Source: Nocardioides aurantiacus
GTDB lineage: Bacteria; Actinomycetota; Actinomycetes; Propionibacteriales; Nocardioidaceae
DNA: 64,000 nt
Reading direction: 5' to 3'
Assembly (NCBI RefSeq): GCF_003752505.1
Contig: NZ_RKHO01000001.1
Coordinates: 2,852,001 to 2,916,000 of the forward strand
Shown here: positions 33,656 to 41,130 of the stretch, piece after piece
Layout: the number at the start of each line of letters is the position of its first letter
Position numbering within the stretch: the first letter of the stretch is position 1
The notes under the pieces: generated by a model
Database searches by the model: none
Told to the model about the DNA's origin: nothing
The model's input: only the letters and a program-made list of their open reading frames with translations
Program-made: the position numbers and the translations under genes

Positions 33656-35023
33656 TCAAGGGGTGCGCAGGTGCTCGGGGTCGACGACCCGACGCGCCAC
33701 GGGGCCGGTCACCGCGACCGAGGCGCGCACTGCGCACGCGGCCAGCAGCGGCGTCACGAGGACGCACGCGGCGGCGAGGAGCAGGGGCAGGGGGCCGTTC
33801 GTGACGTCGAGGAGCCCGGACCCTCCTAGGGTCCACGTCCCGAGCAACGCCCCACCGAACGACATCGGCACGGCGACGAGGTATCCCTCCCACCGCTGCG
33901 AGCGCCGGACCTCGGAGGCTGGCACGCCGAGCGCGTGCAGCGAGGCCATGGAACGGCGACGATCTGTCAACGTCTCCACGGAGTGCACCGCCAGCGTCAG
34001 GCTCACCACCACCAGGCTCACCACCAGACCGAGAGCGACGAGCGCGTAGGAGACGACGAAGAAGAAGTCCGCACCGCCGGTCGCGGCCAGGTCCCCGAGC
34101 AGCACCCCGACCCCGCCTGCCACCAGGCCGACCCCTCCGACCGCCGCGCCGGCGCGCCCTGCCGACCGGGGATCCACGACCAGGCGCCGGGAGGCGAGCA
34201 GGGCGGGGACCGTGGTCGCGCGGGACTGCACCACGCGACCGGCGAGGTGCGCGACCCACGGGCCGGTGCTGACGAACGCCAGGACCGTGAGCGCGAGGAG
34301 CACGAGCGTGCCCACCCCGTCCAGCACCGCGTAGGCGACGCTCGGGACCAGGTCCGCGACCACGGTGAGGAGCACGAGGGCGGCGAGGACCCAGGCGCCC
34401 CAGTGACGGGGCGCGTACGCCGCCCCACGACGCGTCACGCCGTGGGGCGCGTCGGTGACCCCCGAGCCGGTGCGAAGGCCGAGCGCGACCCCGAGGCCGG
34501 TGACCCCCACGACCACCAGCACCACCATCCACCACGTCGGGGAGACCGAGGTCGGCACCAGCGCGAGCGAGTAGCCGTAGTCGCCGATCACCAGCGACGG
34601 ACCTCCGTCGGCATTGCCACCGAGGAGCGACCGCAGCACGTGGAAGCCCACGACCCCGAGCAGCGAACCCACCAGCGCCGGGACCGCGACCTCGCCCGCC
34701 CCCAGGAGCCGCGCCTCGCCGGCCGTGACCCCCGCGACCCGCAGGCCAGCCAGACGACGCTGGCGCGCGGCGTTGCCGAGCCGCAGCGCCTGGTGGAGCA
34801 GGAGCAGCAGCGGCACCACGAGCAGGGTCATTCCGAACGCGGCGCCGTAGCGCAGCCCGGGTTCCTGAACCACGTTGAATAGCAGCTCGTCGGGAACGGC
34901 AGGCAGCATCAGCACGGCGACCACCACGAGCGCCAGCGAGGTCACCACCGCCGTTGTCGCTGCGACCAGGGCCGGACGAAGCCGACCACCCTGGAGCAGC
35001 AGCACCAACGCGAGCGTCGTCAC
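33656..35023 (-). CDS. FtsX-like ABC transporter permease
   Basis: 455 residues with about ten membrane helices in the MacB/FtsX layout: an N-terminal helix, a cluster around residues 30-140, and a C-terminal four-helix set ending near ACVLVTPLLAACAVR. TLTDRRRSMASLHALGVPASEVRRS is the characteristic FtsX cytosolic turn. GTG at 35023 overlaps the ATPase stop (GTGA). Probable exporter or envelope-stress component together with the upstream ATPase; regulated by the PadR at the head of the operon. Confidence 0.85.
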   Translation of the reverse strand: MTTLALVLLLQGGRLRPALVAATTAVVTSLALVVVAVLMLPAVPDELLFNVVQEPGLRYGAAFGMTLLVVPLLLLLHQALRLGNAARQRRLAGLRVAGVTAGEARLLGAGEVAVPALVGSLLGVVGFHVLRSLLGGNADGGPSLVIGDYGYSLALVPTSVSPTWWMVVLVVVGVTGLGVALGLRTGSGVTDAPHGVTRRGAAYAPRHWGAWVLAALVLLTVVADLVPSVAYAVLDGVGTLVLLALTVLAFVSTGPWVAHLAGRVVQSRATTVPALLASRRLVVDPRSAGRAGAAVGGVGLVAGGVGVLLGDLAATGGADFFFVVSYALVALGLVVSLVVVSLTLAVHSVETLTDRRRSMASLHALGVPASEVRRSQRWEGYLVAVPMSFGGALLGTWTLGGSGLLDVTNGPLPLLLAAACVLVTPLLAACAVRASVAVTGPVARRVVDPEHLRTP

Positions 35024-35721
35024 CGCACGGCCGCCGGGTCCTCGACGGCACCGTCGCGCAGCACGACCTCGCGATCGGCGTACGCCGCGACGCGGTTGTC
35101 GTGCGTCACCAGCAGCACCGCGGCACCGGTGGACCGCGCGGTCGAGACCAGCACCTCCATGACCTCCTCGCCGCTGACCCGGTCGAGCGCACCCGTCGGC
35201 TCGTCGGCGAAGACGATCGACGGCCCCGTCACCAGGGCGCGGGCCATCGCGACCCGCTGGGACTCCCCGCCCGAGAGGTCGCCGGGCAGCGCGTCGGCCA
35301 GGCCGCCGGCACCGAGCCGGTCCAGCCACGCCAGCGCGGCGGTGCGGGCGGCGGCGCGGCCGTGCCGCTCCATCAGCAGCGGGACCATGACGTTCTGCAC
35401 GGCGCTCAGCTCGGGCACCAGCTGGCCGAACTGCAGCACCAGCCCGAACTCGCGGCGCCGCAGCCGCGTTCGCGCCGCCTCGGGCAGGTCGTCGAGCCGT
35501 GTGCCGTCATGGGTGACCGAGCCGGCCTCGGGGCGGAGCACCCCGGCCAGGCACAGCAGCAGCGTCGACTTGCCACTGCCGGACGGGCCGGTCAGGGCCA
35601 CCACCTCGCCCTGGGCGACCTCGACCGAGGCGCCGCGCAGGGCCTCGGTGCGGCCGAAGGACTTGCGCAGGGCGTGCGCCCGCAGCAGCGCCGTGGCGCC
35701 TGTCGCAGCAGAGCTGGTCAT
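35020..35721 (-). CDS. ABC transporter ATP-binding protein (MacB/LolD type)
   Basis: 233 residues with Walker A GPSGSGKSTLLLCLAG, Q-loop LVLQFGQLVPELSAVQNVMVPLL, signature LSGGESQRVAMARAL, Walker B IVFADEPTGALD and switch His in LLVTHDNRVAAYADR. The EPTGALD and LVPELSAVQNV elements are typical of the MacB/LolD export group. ATG at 35721 overlaps the padR stop (ATGA) and the gene ends in a GTGA overlap with the permease. Confidence 0.92.
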   Translation of the reverse strand: MTSSAATGATALLRAHALRKSFGRTEALRGASVEVAQGEVVALTGPSGSGKSTLLLCLAGVLRPEAGSVTHDGTRLDDLPEAARTRLRRREFGLVLQFGQLVPELSAVQNVMVPLLMERHGRAAARTAALAWLDRLGAGGLADALPGDLSGGESQRVAMARALVTGPSIVFADEPTGALDRVSGEEVMEVLVSTARSTGAAVLLVTHDNRVAAYADREVVLRDGAVEDPAAVR

Positions 35722-36242
35722 CGCAGTGCGTTCCCCTCGTCGGCGACCCGTGCGGCCGCGTCGTCCAGCCACCTCAGGTCGGCGTCGAGGTGGACGATGG
35801 TGTGGTCGAGCGCGATCCGCGCCTCGACGTCGGGCGCCGCGCGCTGCTCGGCGACCAGGGCCCGCATGCGCTCGAGGTGCAGCGCGCGCTGGGCGGCCAG
35901 GAACGGTCGGGCGTCCCGATGCAGGCGCAGCGCGGTGACGGTCTTGCGCACCAGCTCCTCCGCGGCGTACGGGCCGGGCTGCTCGGGGGTGGCGAGCCAG
36001 TCGAGCAGCGCCTCCTCGCCGACCTCGGAGATGGCGTAGACGGTGCGTTCGGGACCGCTCCCGCCCTCGGTGGCGGCGACCTGGACCTGTCCGTCGCGCT
36101 CGAGCCTCGCCAGCGTCGCGTAGACCTGGCCATAGGCCAACGGCTTGGCGCCGGGCAGCCGGGCATCGTGCTCGCGCTTGAGGTCGTAGCCGTGCGCGGG
36201 ACCTCCGGCGAGGACCCCGAGCAGCACGTGGGCGGTGGACAT
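35718..36242 (-). CDS. PadR family transcriptional regulator
   Basis: 174 residues. STAHVLLGVLAGGPAHGYDLKREHD is the PadR winged-helix opening, PLAYGQVYATLARLERDGQV the recognition helix and wing, followed by a helical C-terminal dimerisation part (PF10400-like). First gene of a coupled padR-ATPase-permease operon, so it probably represses the exporter until a ligand binds. The ATG at 36242 has a -10 element only six bases away, pointing to a leaderless transcript. Confidence 0.9.
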   Translation of the reverse strand: MSTAHVLLGVLAGGPAHGYDLKREHDARLPGAKPLAYGQVYATLARLERDGQVQVAATEGGSGPERTVYAISEVGEEALLDWLATPEQPGPYAAEELVRKTVTALRLHRDARPFLAAQRALHLERMRALVAEQRAAPDVEARIALDHTIVHLDADLRWLDDAAARVADEGNALR

Positions 36243-36248
36243 GGCGCG

Positions 36249-36278
36249 ACTATACACACAATGACTACTCGGAGTGAA
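36249..36278 (-). promoter_or_regulatory. Promoter of the padR-ABC operon, apparently leaderless
   Basis: On the minus strand TTCACT (36278-36273) and TATAGT (36254-36249) are separated by 18 bases, and the -10 ends six bases before the padR ATG at 36242. Transcription would start at or next to the A of the start codon. Confidence 0.55.
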
Positions 36279-36331
36279 TAGCGCCCTTTGAGGGTTGCGC
36301 CTCGATAGCCTCCCTATGCATACTAGTTGTC

Positions 36332-36748
36332 GTGAGCAACCATGACCTGCAGGACCTCAGCAACGAGTTGGTGGTCCTCACCGCCCGGCTGGTGCGCGTC
36401 GTACGCCGCAACGATGTCGGCGTCCCGGCCGCGAGCACCCGCGTGCTGAGCCTGCTCGACGAGCTCGGACCCGCCACGGTGAGCGCGCTCGCCGAGGCCG
36501 ACCGCTGCCGCCAGCCGACGATGACCGGGCTGGTCAAGGGCCTCACCGACAAGGGCTGGGTCGATCGCTCCCCCCACCCCGACGACGCCCGCTCGACCCT
36601 GGTCGCGCTGAACGAGGCGGGCCGGGCGCAGCTCACCGAGGTGCGCGCGCGCAACGCCGCCCTCGTCGCCGACCGCACCGCGTCGGCCGGGCTCTCGCCG
36701 GAAGACCTCGCCACCGCGGTGGCGGTCCTGCGCGAGCTCGTCTCCTGA
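36332..36748 (+). CDS. MarR family transcriptional regulator
   Basis: 138 residues. RVLSLLDELGPATVSALAEAD, CRQPTMTGLVKGLTDKGWVDRS and the wing HPDDARSTLVALNEAGRAQL are the standard MarR winged helix. GTG at 36332. It is followed 25 bases later by an MFS transporter gene on the same strand, so it probably controls drug or metabolite efflux through that pump. Short, A/T-richer sequence (ATGCATACTAGT, 36317-36328) immediately upstream may hold both promoter and operator. Confidence 0.88.
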   Translation: MSNHDLQDLSNELVVLTARLVRVVRRNDVGVPAASTRVLSLLDELGPATVSALAEADRCRQPTMTGLVKGLTDKGWVDRSPHPDDARSTLVALNEAGRAQLTEVRARNAALVADRTASAGLSPEDLATAVAVLRELVS

Positions 36749-36773
36749 CCACCCACCACCTGCAGAGGAAGTC

Positions 36774-38000
36774 ATGCTGAAGCAACCACGCGCCGTCTGG
36801 GCGGTCGCGTTCGCCTGCGTCATCGCCTTCATGGGCATCGGCCTGGTCGACCCGATCCTGAAGTCCATCGCCGCCCAGCTGGACGCCACGCCGAGCCAGG
36901 TCTCGCTGATGTTCACCAGCTACATGGCGATCATGGGCATCGCGATGCTGGTCACCGGCGTCGTCTCGAGCCGCATCGGCGCCAAGCGCACGCTGCTCTC
37001 GGGGCTCGTGCTCATCATCGTGTTCGCCGCGCTGGCCGGCGCCTCGGACTCGGTCAGCGCGATCGTGGCGTTCCGCGCCGGCTGGGGCCTGGGCAACGCG
37101 CTCTTCGTCGCCACCGCGCTGGCCACCATCGTGATGTCGGCCCGGGGCTCGACCGGTCAGGCGATCATCCTGTTCGAGGCGGCGCTGGGCATCGGCATTG
37201 CCTCCGGCCCGCTCATCGGCGGGGTCCTGGGCGAGCAGTCCTGGCGCGCGCCGTTCTTCGGCGTCTCGGTGCTGATGGTGATCGCACTCGTCGGCACGGC
37301 GATCTTCCTGCCGAGCACCCCGCCGACGGGGCGTCGTACGTCACTCGCGGACCCGTTCAAGGCCCTCACCCACACCCCGCTGCTGATCGTCGCGGTCACC
37401 GCGATCTTCTACAACATCGGCTTCTTCACCATCCTCGCCGCGGGCCCGTTCGCGCTGCCCGAGCTCGGCATCATCGAGATCGGCTGGGTCTACTTCGGCT
37501 GGGGCCTGCTGGTCGCCCTCGTCTCCGTGGTCGTCGCCCCGCTCGTGCAGCGGGCGATCGGCACCGTGCCGGCCATCCTGGCCACGCTCGTGCTGTTCAC
37601 CGCCGACCTCGCGGTGATGGCGATCTGGGCCGACCACCCGACCGTCGTCATCGTCGGGATCGTCGCCTCGGGTGCCTTCATCGGCAGCAACAACACCCTC
37701 ATCACCGAGGCCGTGATGGGTGCGGCGCCGGTCGAGCGGCCGGTCGCGTCCGCGGCGTACTCCTTCGTCCGGTTCACCGGTGGCGCCGTCGGCCCCTACG
37801 TCGCGCTGCGGCTCTTCGGCTCCGAGGCCGCCCCGCACGTCCACGCGCCGTTCTGGTTCGGCGCGGTCATGGTCGCGATCGGTGTCGTGGTGCTGGCCGT
37901 GGGCGCCCGCACCGTCGCTGCCACCACCCGCCACGGGGAGACCGCCGAGGAGGCGCAGCGCGACGAGGCCGAGGCGGTCCTCGTCGGCGACCTCGACTGA
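36774..38000 (+). CDS. MFS efflux transporter
   Basis: 408 residues, 12 predicted membrane helices. DHA1-like features: the first helix AVAFACVIAFMGIGLVDPIL, the loop 2-3 signature SSRIGAKRTLLSG (motif A type) and GWGLGNALFVATALATIVM. A charged cytosolic loop near residues 182-195 separates the two six-helix halves. ATG at 36774 follows GAGGAAGTC. Downstream of marR, so likely an efflux pump with locally controlled expression. Confidence 0.9.
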   Translation: MLKQPRAVWAVAFACVIAFMGIGLVDPILKSIAAQLDATPSQVSLMFTSYMAIMGIAMLVTGVVSSRIGAKRTLLSGLVLIIVFAALAGASDSVSAIVAFRAGWGLGNALFVATALATIVMSARGSTGQAIILFEAALGIGIASGPLIGGVLGEQSWRAPFFGVSVLMVIALVGTAIFLPSTPPTGRRTSLADPFKALTHTPLLIVAVTAIFYNIGFFTILAAGPFALPELGIIEIGWVYFGWGLLVALVSVVVAPLVQRAIGTVPAILATLVLFTADLAVMAIWADHPTVVIVGIVASGAFIGSNNTLITEAVMGAAPVERPVASAAYSFVRFTGGAVGPYVALRLFGSEAAPHVHAPFWFGAVMVAIGVVVLAVGARTVAATTRHGETAEEAQRDEAEAVLVGDLD

Positions 38001-38034
38001 CCGACCCGCCGTCCGGACCCCGCCCGCACGGCCC

Positions 38035-38097
38035 GGTAGTCCCTGACGTTCTCGCCCCTCCTCGCACCGATCCGGGGCCAGAACGTCAGGGACTACC
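38035..38097. repeat. 18-bp inverted repeat after the MFS gene
   Basis: GGTAGTCCCTGACGTTCT (38035-38052) is perfectly inverted at 38080-38097 around a 27-base centre. It begins 35 bases after the MFS stop and ends about 60 bases before gntR. Arms and centre are longer than a simple terminator; the layout fits a dispersed palindromic element (REP or MITE-like remnant) that may also terminate transcription. Confidence 0.7.
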
Positions 38098-38143
38098 CGT
38101 CTTGGGACCGCCCTCCCCACTGGCCAGCCCGCCCGATCCGTGC

Positions 38144-38157
38144 TGCAATATATTGCA
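38144..38157. promoter_or_regulatory. GntR operator overlapping the gntR start codon
   Basis: TGCAATATATTGCA is a perfect 14-base palindrome whose last A is the A of the ATG at 38157. It includes TATATT, a plausible -10. Binding here would block both transcription and a leaderless start, fitting autorepression of the gntR-acdS operon. Confidence 0.75.
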
Positions 38158-38885
38158 TGCCGCTCACCTCCACCCCCGTCCCGCGGCGACTGCTGCGCGA
38201 CGACGTCCACGACCGGCTGCGCGACGCGCTGGTCAGCGGCGACCTGGCGCCGGGCGAGCAGCTGCGTGACGGTGAGCTCGCCGAGCAGCTCGGGGTCAGC
38301 CGTACGCCGGTCCGCGAGGCGCTGCTCCGCCTCGAGCGCGCCGGCCTCGTCGCCACCGTCCCCGGCCGCTCCACCGTGGTCACCACCCCGGACGCGCGCA
38401 CCCTGCGGGAGGCCAGCGCCGTGGTCGCGGCGATGCACGAGCTGGCCGTCCGCGAGGCCGCTCCCCTGCTGACCGCGCCCGACCTGGAGGAGATGCGCCG
38501 GGCCGGCGAGGCGTTCGCCGCGGCGATCGCGGCCGGCGACGTCGAGGCCGCCCTCGCCGCCGACGACGTGCTGCACGGCGTGCCCGTCCGCGTCGCCGGC
38601 AACCGCGCCGTGGCCGACGTCCTCGACCAGCACACCCCGTCCGTACGCCGCGCCGAACGGCTGCGCTTCGCCTCGCTGGCCGGCCACGACTCGGTCGTCC
38701 GGCACGCCCGGCTGCTCGACCACCTCGCCGCCGGCCGCGCCGACGACGCCGCCGCCGTCGAGCGCGAGACCTGGCGATGCCTCGACCACCTGGTCGACCT
38801 GACCCCCGACCCCACCACCACCGGCCCCGCCACCCCCGACCCCACTACCACCGACCCCGCCACCACCGAGGAGCACCCCGCATGA
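38157..38885 (+). CDS. GntR family regulator (FadR/FCD type), upstream of ACC deaminase
   Basis: 242 residues. Winged helix at residues ~15-75 ([40 protein letters not shown]), followed by a helical FCD ligand domain. The last ~25 residues are a Pro/Thr-rich tandem repeat ([10 protein letters not shown], then [10 protein letters not shown]), encoded by a near-perfect DNA repeat. The stop overlaps the acdS start (ATGA), so it is probably the local regulator of ACC deaminase. The operator palindrome overlaps its own start codon. Confidence 0.9.
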   Translation: MPLTSTPVPRRLLRDDVHDRLRDALVSGDLAPGEQLRDGELAEQLGVSRTPVREALLRLERAGLVATVPGRSTVVTTPDARTLREASAVVAAMHELAVREAAPLLTAPDLEEMRRAGEAFAAAIAAGDVEAALAADDVLHGVPVRVAGNRAVADVLDQHTPSVRRAERLRFASLAGHDSVVRHARLLDHLAAGRADDAAAVERETWRCLDHLVDLTPDPTTTGPATPDPTTTDPATTEEHPA

Positions 38886-39904
38886 GGCTGCACGACTTCG
38901 AGCGCTACCCGCTGACCTTCGGCCCGAGCCCGGTCCACCGGCTCGACCGCCTCACCGACCACCTCGGCGGCGCCGCGGTCTGGGCCAAGCGGGAGGACGT
39001 CAGCTCCGGCCTGGCGTACGGCGGCAACAAGACCCGCAAGCTGGAGTACATCGTCCCCGACGTGCTCGCCTCCGGCGCCGACACGCTGGTCTCGATCGGT
39101 GGCTACCAGTCCAACCACACCCGCCAGGTCGCCGCCGTCGCCGCCAAGCTCGGGCTGGGCTGCCGGCTCGTGCAGGAGCGGTGGGTCGACTGGGACGACC
39201 CGGTCAACGACAAGGTCGGCAACATCCTGCTCTCGCGGATCATGGGCGCCGACGTGCGCCTCGACGACAGCGGCTTCGACATCGGCATCCGCGCCTCGTG
39301 GGAGGACGCGCTGCGCGAGGTCGAGGAGTCCGGCGGCACGCCGTACGCCATCCCGGCCGGCGCCTCGGAGCACCGCCTCGGCGGGCTGGGGTTCGCCAAC
39401 TGGGCCTTCGAGGTGGCCGAGCAGGAGCGTGAGCTGGGCGTCTTCTTCGACACCGTCGTGGTCTGCACCGTCACCGGATCGACCCACGCCGGCATGGTCG
39501 CCGGCTTCGCCGCGCTCGAGGACCTCACCGGACGGCGGCGCCGGGTGATCGGCATCGACGCCTCCGCGACGCTGGAGAAGACCCGCGCCCAAGTGGCCCG
39601 GATCGCCCGCCACACCGCGGAGCTGATCGAGCTCGGCCGCGACCTGCGCGACGACGAGATCACCGTGCTGGAGGGCTGGGCCGGCGACCTCTACGGCATC
39701 CCGGTCGAGTCCACGATCGAGGCCATCCGGCTCAGCGGGCGGCTCGAAGGGATGATCATCGACCCCGTCTACGAGGGGAAGTCGATGGCCGGCCTCGTCG
39801 ACCTCGTCACCAGCGGCGACATCCCCCGCGACTCGACCGTGCTCTACGCCCACCTCGGCGGCCAGCCGGCGCTCAACGCCTACAGCGGGATCTTCGAGGG
39901 ATAG
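38882..39904 (+). CDS. acdS: 1-aminocyclopropane-1-carboxylate deaminase
   Basis: 340 residues, PLP fold type II. The PLP Lys is K50 in [32 protein letters not shown] is the substrate-site Ser region; and [12 protein letters not shown] supplies Y297 and E298. The Glu after Tyr is what separates true ACC deaminases from D-cysteine desulfhydrases, which usually have Thr here. It converts ACC to ammonia and 2-oxobutyrate, lowering plant ethylene. Coupled to the GntR gene by an ATGA overlap, which suggests substrate-induced expression. Confidence 0.9.
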   Translation: MRLHDFERYPLTFGPSPVHRLDRLTDHLGGAAVWAKREDVSSGLAYGGNKTRKLEYIVPDVLASGADTLVSIGGYQSNHTRQVAAVAAKLGLGCRLVQERWVDWDDPVNDKVGNILLSRIMGADVRLDDSGFDIGIRASWEDALREVEESGGTPYAIPAGASEHRLGGLGFANWAFEVAEQERELGVFFDTVVVCTVTGSTHAGMVAGFAALEDLTGRRRRVIGIDASATLEKTRAQVARIARHTAELIELGRDLRDDEITVLEGWAGDLYGIPVESTIEAIRLSGRLEGMIIDPVYEGKSMAGLVDLVTSGDIPRDSTVLYAHLGGQPALNAYSGIFEG

Positions 39905-40302
39905 ATCTGTCCCCTAGGGCGGTGGGTCGGTGCGTCGTACGAACCGGCTACTCCGGCGACCAGCCCGCATGACGCATCGCGGGTGAAAACCCGTGACGCC
40001 GGCCCCCGCATCGTCGTACGTTCTCCCGCGGAGAGGCCAGCGGCCGGGGTCGGAGTTCCGCGCCCCGCGTCCCGCGCGTCGGCCGTCCGGGTCCTGCTCA
40101 GGCAGGGTGCACACCACGCACCCGAGGTTCAACTCCTCTCCTCCGCGTCGGCCGGTGGCCGTACGCCGCCGCACGCCCTGCGGCCCCGCCAGTCAGCACG
40201 ACGGCGGGCGCCCCGCGCGCGGTGGTGGCCGCCGGCCGGCGCGGACCGCACCGCCCACCCGTCCCACCCGTCCCACCGTCGCGACCCGGAGGAGGTCCCG
40301 CC
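39905..40302. other. Intergenic region before the SPFH gene
   Basis: About 400 bases. A small hairpin CGGGT-GAAA-ACCCG (39980-39993), with a GNRA-type loop, is the only structure noticed. Open frames here are Arg/Gly-rich shadows without support. The ribosome site GGAGGAGG for the next gene is at its end. Confidence 0.4.
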
Positions 40303-40953
40303 ATGTCCCTGCTCACCCTGACCGTCCACGTCGGCGAGTCCCTCGTCGTGCAGCGCGCCGGACGCGCGAGCACCGCCCTGGGCCCCGGGCGCCACCCGCG
40401 CCCGTGGCGGGGCCGGGTGCGCCGCGTCGAGCTGCGCGAGCAGCTCACCCGGGTGCCGACCCAGGAGGTGCCGACCGCCGACGGCGTGGCCGTGAAGGTC
40501 TCGGCGGTGCTGCGCTGGCGCGTCGTGGACCCCGTGCGCCACGTCGAGGCCGCCGTGGAGCCGGTCGAGGTCGTCTACCTCGCCGTGCAGGTCGCGCTGC
40601 GGGAGGTCCTCGCCGCGCTGCCGCTCGACGAGGTCGCCGCGCGGGTGCGCACCGTCGCGGCCGAGCCGCTCCTCGCCGCCGCACGGCGTGCGGGTGCCAC
40701 GACCGGTGTCGAGGTGCTCGAGGTGGTGGTCAAGGACGTCGTGCTGCCGGCCGAGGTGCGGTCGGCGTACGCCGAGGTCGTGACCGGGCGGCAGCGTGCG
40801 GTCGTCCAGCTCGAGGCGGCCCGGGCCGAGACCGCGGCGCTCCGGTCGCTCGCCAACGGCGCCAAGCTGCTCGACGAGCACCCCGCGCTCGCGCGGCTGC
40901 GGATCGTGCAGGCGCTGCCGCCCGGCTCCACGGTCCGGTTGGGCGAGGAGTAG
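40303..40953 (+). CDS. SPFH/band 7 (slipin-like) protein
   Basis: 216 residues. LTVHVGESLVVQRAGRASTALGPGRH opens the fold, then VPTQEVPTADGVAVKVSAVL and LRWRVVDPVRHVEAAVEPVEVVYLAVQVALREVLAALPLDEV form the band 7 domain, with a helical tail (GRQRAVVQLEAARAETAALR). It lacks the usual N-terminal membrane hairpin, so it is a short cytosolic or peripheral member. ATG at 40303 follows a strong GGAGGAGG site. Confidence 0.85.
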   Translation: MSLLTLTVHVGESLVVQRAGRASTALGPGRHPRPWRGRVRRVELREQLTRVPTQEVPTADGVAVKVSAVLRWRVVDPVRHVEAAVEPVEVVYLAVQVALREVLAALPLDEVAARVRTVAAEPLLAAARRAGATTGVEVLEVVVKDVVLPAEVRSAYAEVVTGRQRAVVQLEAARAETAALRSLANGAKLLDEHPALARLRIVQALPPGSTVRLGEE

Positions 40954-41050
40954 CGGCCACCGGTGCGTCGTACCAGCTCGTCGTGGGCCGTCGCCGTACG
41001 ACGCTCCACGGGCCGACAGCGCGAAGCGGACGATTCGGGCGCCGGCGCAC

Positions 41051-41125
41051 CGAAACTGCCCGTGGCTGCCCGGTTCGTCCCGGTCCCGCGGGCAGTTTCA
41101 CCGGCTGGCCGGTGAAACTGCCCGC
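41051..41125. repeat. Nested inverted repeats between convergent genes
   Basis: GCGGGCAGTTTCACCGGC (41088-41105) and its exact inverse (41108-41125) are separated by only two bases. A third copy of the core, GAAACTGCCCG (41052-41062), can pair instead with 41089-41099. The block lies between the SPFH gene and the helicase stop and can act as a terminator for both, with two mutually exclusive folds. Confidence 0.75.
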
Positions 41126-41130
41126 CGCCC

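Noticed and set aside
38822-38880. CRISPR-like or satellite repeat
   Set aside because: It is an in-frame coding repeat at the end of gntR with two units only.
38882-39904. D-cysteine desulfhydrase
   Set aside because: The Tyr-Glu pair (YEGK) at 297-298 is the ACC-deaminase form; desulfhydrases usually have Thr at the second position.
39980-39993. Riboswitch built around the CGGGT-GAAA-ACCCG hairpin
   Set aside because: Only one 5-bp stem with a GNRA loop; no further conserved structure, and the downstream SPFH gene is not a typical riboswitch target.
39914-40174. Minus-strand open frame of 86 codons between acdS and the SPFH gene
   Set aside because: Arg/Gly-rich composition typical of antisense or random frames in GC-rich DNA, no motif, no ribosome site.
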